A program made the translations under genes and the position numbers. Of a stretch of 64,000 bases of DNA, positions 61,291 through 64,000 are shown one piece after another (the first letter of the stretch is position 1; each line of letters opens with the position of its first letter). The notes beneath the pieces are model-generated. The model ran no database searches. It was not told the origin of the DNA and was given only the letters and a program-made list of their open reading frames with translations. This stretch comes from a virus. The stretch spans positions 20,902-84,901 of IMG/VR virus record IMGVR_UViG_3300042371_001386. One strand, 5' to 3'.

Positions 61291-62085
61291 CTATTTTTGA
61301 ATAGTACCAAAGTTTTTAAAATTCTTCAACAGGTTTTGCAAATTATTATTTCTATCTGTTTTAGCTTTCATGACATTTGATATTTCATCCATGCTCCAAG
61401 GTGTTCCAAATGAAATATTTGGCCTTAAATTATCAACACCAACATCCATGGTTAGATTGTTGCCTTTAGATAAAGAAATGACATCAATCAAACGATTTAC
61501 AGTATCATCATTTTGAGAAACATTTAAGATAGATGCAAAACTATCTCTATATAATTTAGCATCACATTCAAGTACCATTCCATCATCTTCTGGAGAGAGA
61601 AAGCCATGTGTATGACCATAAAGCATCCAAGAGCCATAAGATTTTTTATCCCATGATCTACAAGGATAATGAAAGGTAAAAACAACTTGTCCATCAATTT
61701 TAAATGTATATTGATCATAGCAAGTGAAATATTTACTCATGTATTTACGATCATCATGATTTCCAAGTATTAAATACACATTAAAACAATTGATTCTATC
61801 TCTTAATTTCTTAATATCTAAATCTCTATCTTTATTCTTTGTGTGACAAAAATCTCCAATAATAACTAAATTATCTTTTCTTGAAACAACAGAATTTATC
61901 GAATCGATAATCGAATCAGTCATTAAATCAGTAGATTCTTTGCTTATTACAACATCGGAAATTGGAATTACTTTTTTGTTTACTAAATCAAGCATATCTT
62001 GTTCGATTTTTGAACAAAATGGCCTATTGCAATACTTGATGATGTTACTATGATTCAAATGCAAGTCGGCAGTAAAAAACCACAT
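61291..62085 (-). CDS. Calcineurin-like metallophosphoesterase
   Basis: 264 residues; SD CGAGGA. DLHLNH (7-12), IIGDFCHTKN, LILGNHDDRKY and WMLYGHTHGF supply the D-x-H, GD-x-x, GNHD and GHTH metal ligands in order. Likely a phosphodiesterase or phosphatase; T4-like phages use related enzymes on DNA or nucleotides, but the substrate is not readable. Confidence 0.88.
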   Translation of the reverse strand: MWFFTADLHLNHSNIIKYCNRPFCSKIEQDMLDLVNKKVIPISDVVISKESTDLMTDSIIDSINSVVSRKDNLVIIGDFCHTKNKDRDLDIKKLRDRINCFNVYLILGNHDDRKYMSKYFTCYDQYTFKIDGQVVFTFHYPCRSWDKKSYGSWMLYGHTHGFLSPEDDGMVLECDAKLYRDSFASILNVSQNDDTVNRLIDVISLSKGNNLTMDVGVDNLRPNISFGTPWSMDEISNVMKAKTDRNNNLQNLLKNFKNFGTIQK

Positions 62086-62109
62086 TTATTATCCTCGTAA
62101 ATCAAGTAA

Positions 62110-62566
62110 TTACGAATGATAACAAAAAGATAAATTTTCAACAATTAAATTATTTTTCTTTTTTCCAAGAAATTGGTTTACTAGTTTTCTTTCTTTTAAC
62201 GCCAGTTTTTGTACATGCTGATAATGTTGGTCTGCAAGCTGGATATTTTCTTTCAGTACCTTTGCCAGCTTTTTTACGGCCACAAGGAACAAGGTTCCCT
62301 TTTTTACTGGCTTTACAATCAATCCAACCTTTACCTTTATTTCTGCTAAACCATCCATGAAGACCTTTTTCTTTTTCTGCTTTAAAAGTGTCTTCATTCA
62401 TATTTGATTTTTTTTTGGAATTGCCCCAATTAGAAGCACCAACTTTACGACATTTGACTAGCGCACCACTAGCATAAGCACTGGGAAAAACATCATATCT
62501 GCTTTTTACCTTGTGGTAACAAGCATCTTTTTCTTCACGCAATTCTAGCCATTCACTAAATTTCAT
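62110..62566 (-). CDS. CTS-bearing DUF5872-like basic protein
   Basis: 151 residues from tag MKFSEWLELREE to the stop near 62110 in this frame (SD AGGAT). ACYHKVKSRYDVFPSAYASGALVKCRKVG and GLHGWFSRNKGKGWIDCKA...VPCGRKKAGKGTERKYPACRPTLSACTK are two conserved units I recall as DUF5872, common in large phages and viruses. Very basic with paired cysteines; probably packaged with and bound to DNA. The exact stop should be rechecked: the frame closes at about 62150. Confidence 0.75.
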
Positions 62567-62594
62567 ATTATCCTATTAATCTTTAAGTTTAATC

Positions 62595-62602
62595 TATTTA
62601 TC
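62595..62602 (-). promoter_or_regulatory. T4-late-like promoter element
   Basis: GATAAATA on the minus strand, 28 bases before ATG 62566, leaving a normal leader with an SD. Confidence 0.42.
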
Positions 62603-62630
62603 TTTATGGTTTTAAAAATTAATTAATTTT

Positions 62631-62888
62631 TTATTTTTTAGATAAACCGACTATCCTTCTTTGTTCTATTCCATTGATTATAAAAATGGTTGTAGGATAA
62701 AAGAAAACATTGAATTGTTGTGCAATGTCGATGTTTTCTTCAACATTACAAAAAATAAGATTATAATTTGATTTTTCTTTTTTGCTAATAGTCAACTGTT
62801 GAAAAGATGGATTTCCCCAAGGAACCCAAAAAACAATTCTCCATTTTCCATGACTCAAAATGGCAAAGTTACTTGATGTTAATTCCAT
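62631..62888 (-). CDS. Thioredoxin-fold protein lacking the CxxC site
   Basis: 85 residues. IVFWVPWGNPSFQQL occupies the position of the usual WCGPC, with both cysteines lost; FFYPTTIFIINGIEQRRIVG retains the cis-Pro and following strand. Short for the family (~105). So it is probably a binding rather than a redox protein (compare T7 gp5-thioredoxin clamps, by analogy only). Overlaps the upstream gene by 10 bases. Confidence 0.6.
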   Translation of the reverse strand: MELTSSNFAILSHGKWRIVFWVPWGNPSFQQLTISKKEKSNYNLIFCNVEENIDIAQQFNVFFYPTTIFIINGIEQRRIVGLSKK

Positions 62889-63535
62889 AGAAAATCAAAT
62901 CCAAAATAATTATCACTTAATGATTGAGAAGGCGAAATCAATTTATTTTTTATTTCATGATAATTAACAAAATTAAATTCAGAGTGCCATCCATGTCTTA
63001 TAAGTGTAGAATTAGAATTTGTTAAATTTTCTGGGAGCTTTCCAGTATATTTTGTAAACCCATACATGAATCTAATGAGTGCGATTTTTGTTTCTTTTAT
63101 AAGTTTGTTTTCTTGGAATTCTCCAAAAAAACAATTTTCAAAATTATCAATTTTCATATCATAATTTATAGATGCTCTAAGCATTAAGGTAAAAAGAGAT
63201 TTTTTCAACATGCAATCAAACCAAAAACTTGAAGGAGATATCCACAAAATATTATCCTTATCAGTCTTATTGAAATTAGAAAAAATAAAATTTTCATGTG
63301 AAACTGCCAAAATATTTTCGAATTTAATAACAAAACTTGCAACATCTTCGCTTTTTTCATGATAATGAGAAAAATAAAAACCTTTTATTTCAGATGTCAT
63401 TTTTCCTAAAAATTGCTCTCTGCAATGATCCCAAACTATAGGCTTAAATGCTTCTGGCTCTAATGCAAATTGACCAACTGGAGGTGGTTGATATACAAAA
63501 TTAATATTTTTAATTTCTCCAAATTTAGCTTTCAT
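62879..63535 (-). CDS. Hypothetical protein
   Basis: 218 residues; SD GAGG. Aromatic-rich (FYFSHYHEKSEDVASFVIKFENI; ILWISPSSFWFDCML). No tag, no known motif. Between the redox-dead thioredoxin and the edge gene, in the same direction. Confidence 0.55.
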   Translation of the reverse strand: MKAKFGEIKNINFVYQPPPVGQFALEPEAFKPIVWDHCREQFLGKMTSEIKGFYFSHYHEKSEDVASFVIKFENILAVSHENFIFSNFNKTDKDNILWISPSSFWFDCMLKKSLFTLMLRASINYDMKIDNFENCFFGEFQENKLIKETKIALIRFMYGFTKYTGKLPENLTNSNSTLIRHGWHSEFNFVNYHEIKNKLISPSQSLSDNYFGFDFLWN

Positions 63536-63548
63536 TAAGCCTCAAAGG

Positions 63549-64000
63549 TTAAATATGAATCATTTTTTTCAAATTAAGATTATGAAATAATTTGTCAATC
63601 CAATTAGCATAGTTGTTTGCCATATCAAGCATATCTGCATTCCACACGCAATAAAGGGAATAGAATTTATTATATAATATCTTTAAAATTTTATCTATAT
63701 TTTTAATTCTATTATCTGCAATATTATTCACATCAAGACTTTCCCATAAAATTTCTTTCACTTCGGAATTCTCATATATAAAATACGAATCAAACAGATA
63801 CACAAACGATTCCCACATCATAAAATAAGCATCTTGCTGATTTGATGGCGTAATATAACTTGAATAATTCAACGAAAGTGAATCGAAATAATTAAAAATA
63901 AAATTTTCATAATCATCATATTCAACAATATGACTTGATAAGGTTTTATAAATTAAATTTCTATCTATGTAATTTTTATTTTTTAAAAATTCGTACCAAT
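63549..64000 (-). CDS. Hypothetical protein, 5' end beyond the window
   Basis: The frame stays open from 63549 to the right edge, so the protein is longer than the 107 residues after the internal TTG at 63872. Visible part is acidic and rich in Tyr, Asn and Trp (WYEFLKNKNYIDRN...VEYDDYENFIFNYF). No motif recognised. Confidence 0.6.
   Translation of the reverse strand, partial: WYEFLKNKNYIDRNLIYKTLSSHIVEYDDYENFIFNYFDSLSLNYSSYITPSNQQDAYFMMWESFVYLFDSYFIYENSEVKEILWESLDVNNIADNRIKNIDKILKILYNKFYSLYCVWNADMLDMANNYANWIDKLFHNLNLKKMIHI

Noticed and set aside
1-64000. tRNA genes, insertion sequences or an integrase
   Set aside because: No cloverleaf-like sequence with a TTCGA arm, no transposase motif and no terminal inverted repeats were seen in any gap.
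1-64000. Bacterial chromosome instead of phage
   Set aside because: ClpX, CsrA, sigma factors and an Fe-S carrier could suggest it, but there are no housekeeping operons, gene packing is extreme, and about twenty capsid-tag leaders fit a T4-like phage better.

Overview
This is a strongly AT-rich, densely packed 64 kb segment. Genes lie on both strands, every gap is under about 200 bases, and many start and stop codons overlap. There are no ribosomal RNA, tRNA or housekeeping operons. The best reading is a piece of a very large tailed phage genome with T4-like virion assembly. Two sequence signals support this. First, about twenty unrelated proteins share the same first ~12 residues, of the form M-[KNQR]-x-F-x-x-[WYF]-[LIFV]-x-E. 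This closely resembles the T4 capsid-targeting sequence (CTS; IPIII begins MKTYQEFIAE) that sends internal proteins into the prohead and is cut off by the prohead protease. Second, several of these genes have a TAAATA octamer like the T4 late promoter TATAAATA only 4-7 bases before the start codon. Host identity is an inference: a Cys-rich small secreted protein, two CsrA homologues and a small regulator suggest Planctomycetota or a similar host.

Layout. 1-10.9 kb: mostly predicted capsid cargo (unknown cargo, a CCA-adding enzyme, membrane-interacting internal proteins, a possible Cys peptidase, a 2H-phosphoesterase-like protein), plus an A-type Fe-S carrier, a glycosyltransferase and a Gly-rich secreted repeat protein. 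10.9-18.4 kb: an HNH protein and a glycan-modification island (GH130-like propeller, glycosyltransferase, several methyltransferases, a PaaK-like adenylating enzyme, a sulfotransferase). 18.9-22.8 kb: cargo again, including a C39-like peptidase and a protein with two CTS units. 22.9-31.9 kb: SF2 helicase with five helicase-associated repeats, small membrane proteins, BCS1-like AAA ATPase, GNAT, GT4, and three more cargo genes. 32-37.3 kb: small early-type genes, a PD-(D/E)XK-like nuclease, a CAP-domain lipoprotein and a divergent sigma factor. 37.4-49.7 kb: HAD phosphatase, FGase-like hydrolase, HNH proteins, methyltransferase, second sigma factor, cyclotransferase and a complete ClpX. 49.7-54.8 kb: regulatory cluster (two CsrA, ParB-like, winged helix, zinc ribbons) with well-formed terminators. 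54.8-64 kb: methyltransferase, HNH, several glycosyltransferases, Cys-rich secreted protein, metallophosphoesterase, DUF5872-like cargo, a thioredoxin fold without its cysteines, and a gene running off the right edge.

How it may work together (inference): host-like promoters and strong Shine-Dalgarno (SD) sites drive early regulators (sigma factors, CsrA, ClpX, nucleases). A late programme using TAAATA promoters then makes a large set of CTS-tagged proteins that would be packaged and delivered with the DNA. The glycan genes would modify virion or host surface sugars.
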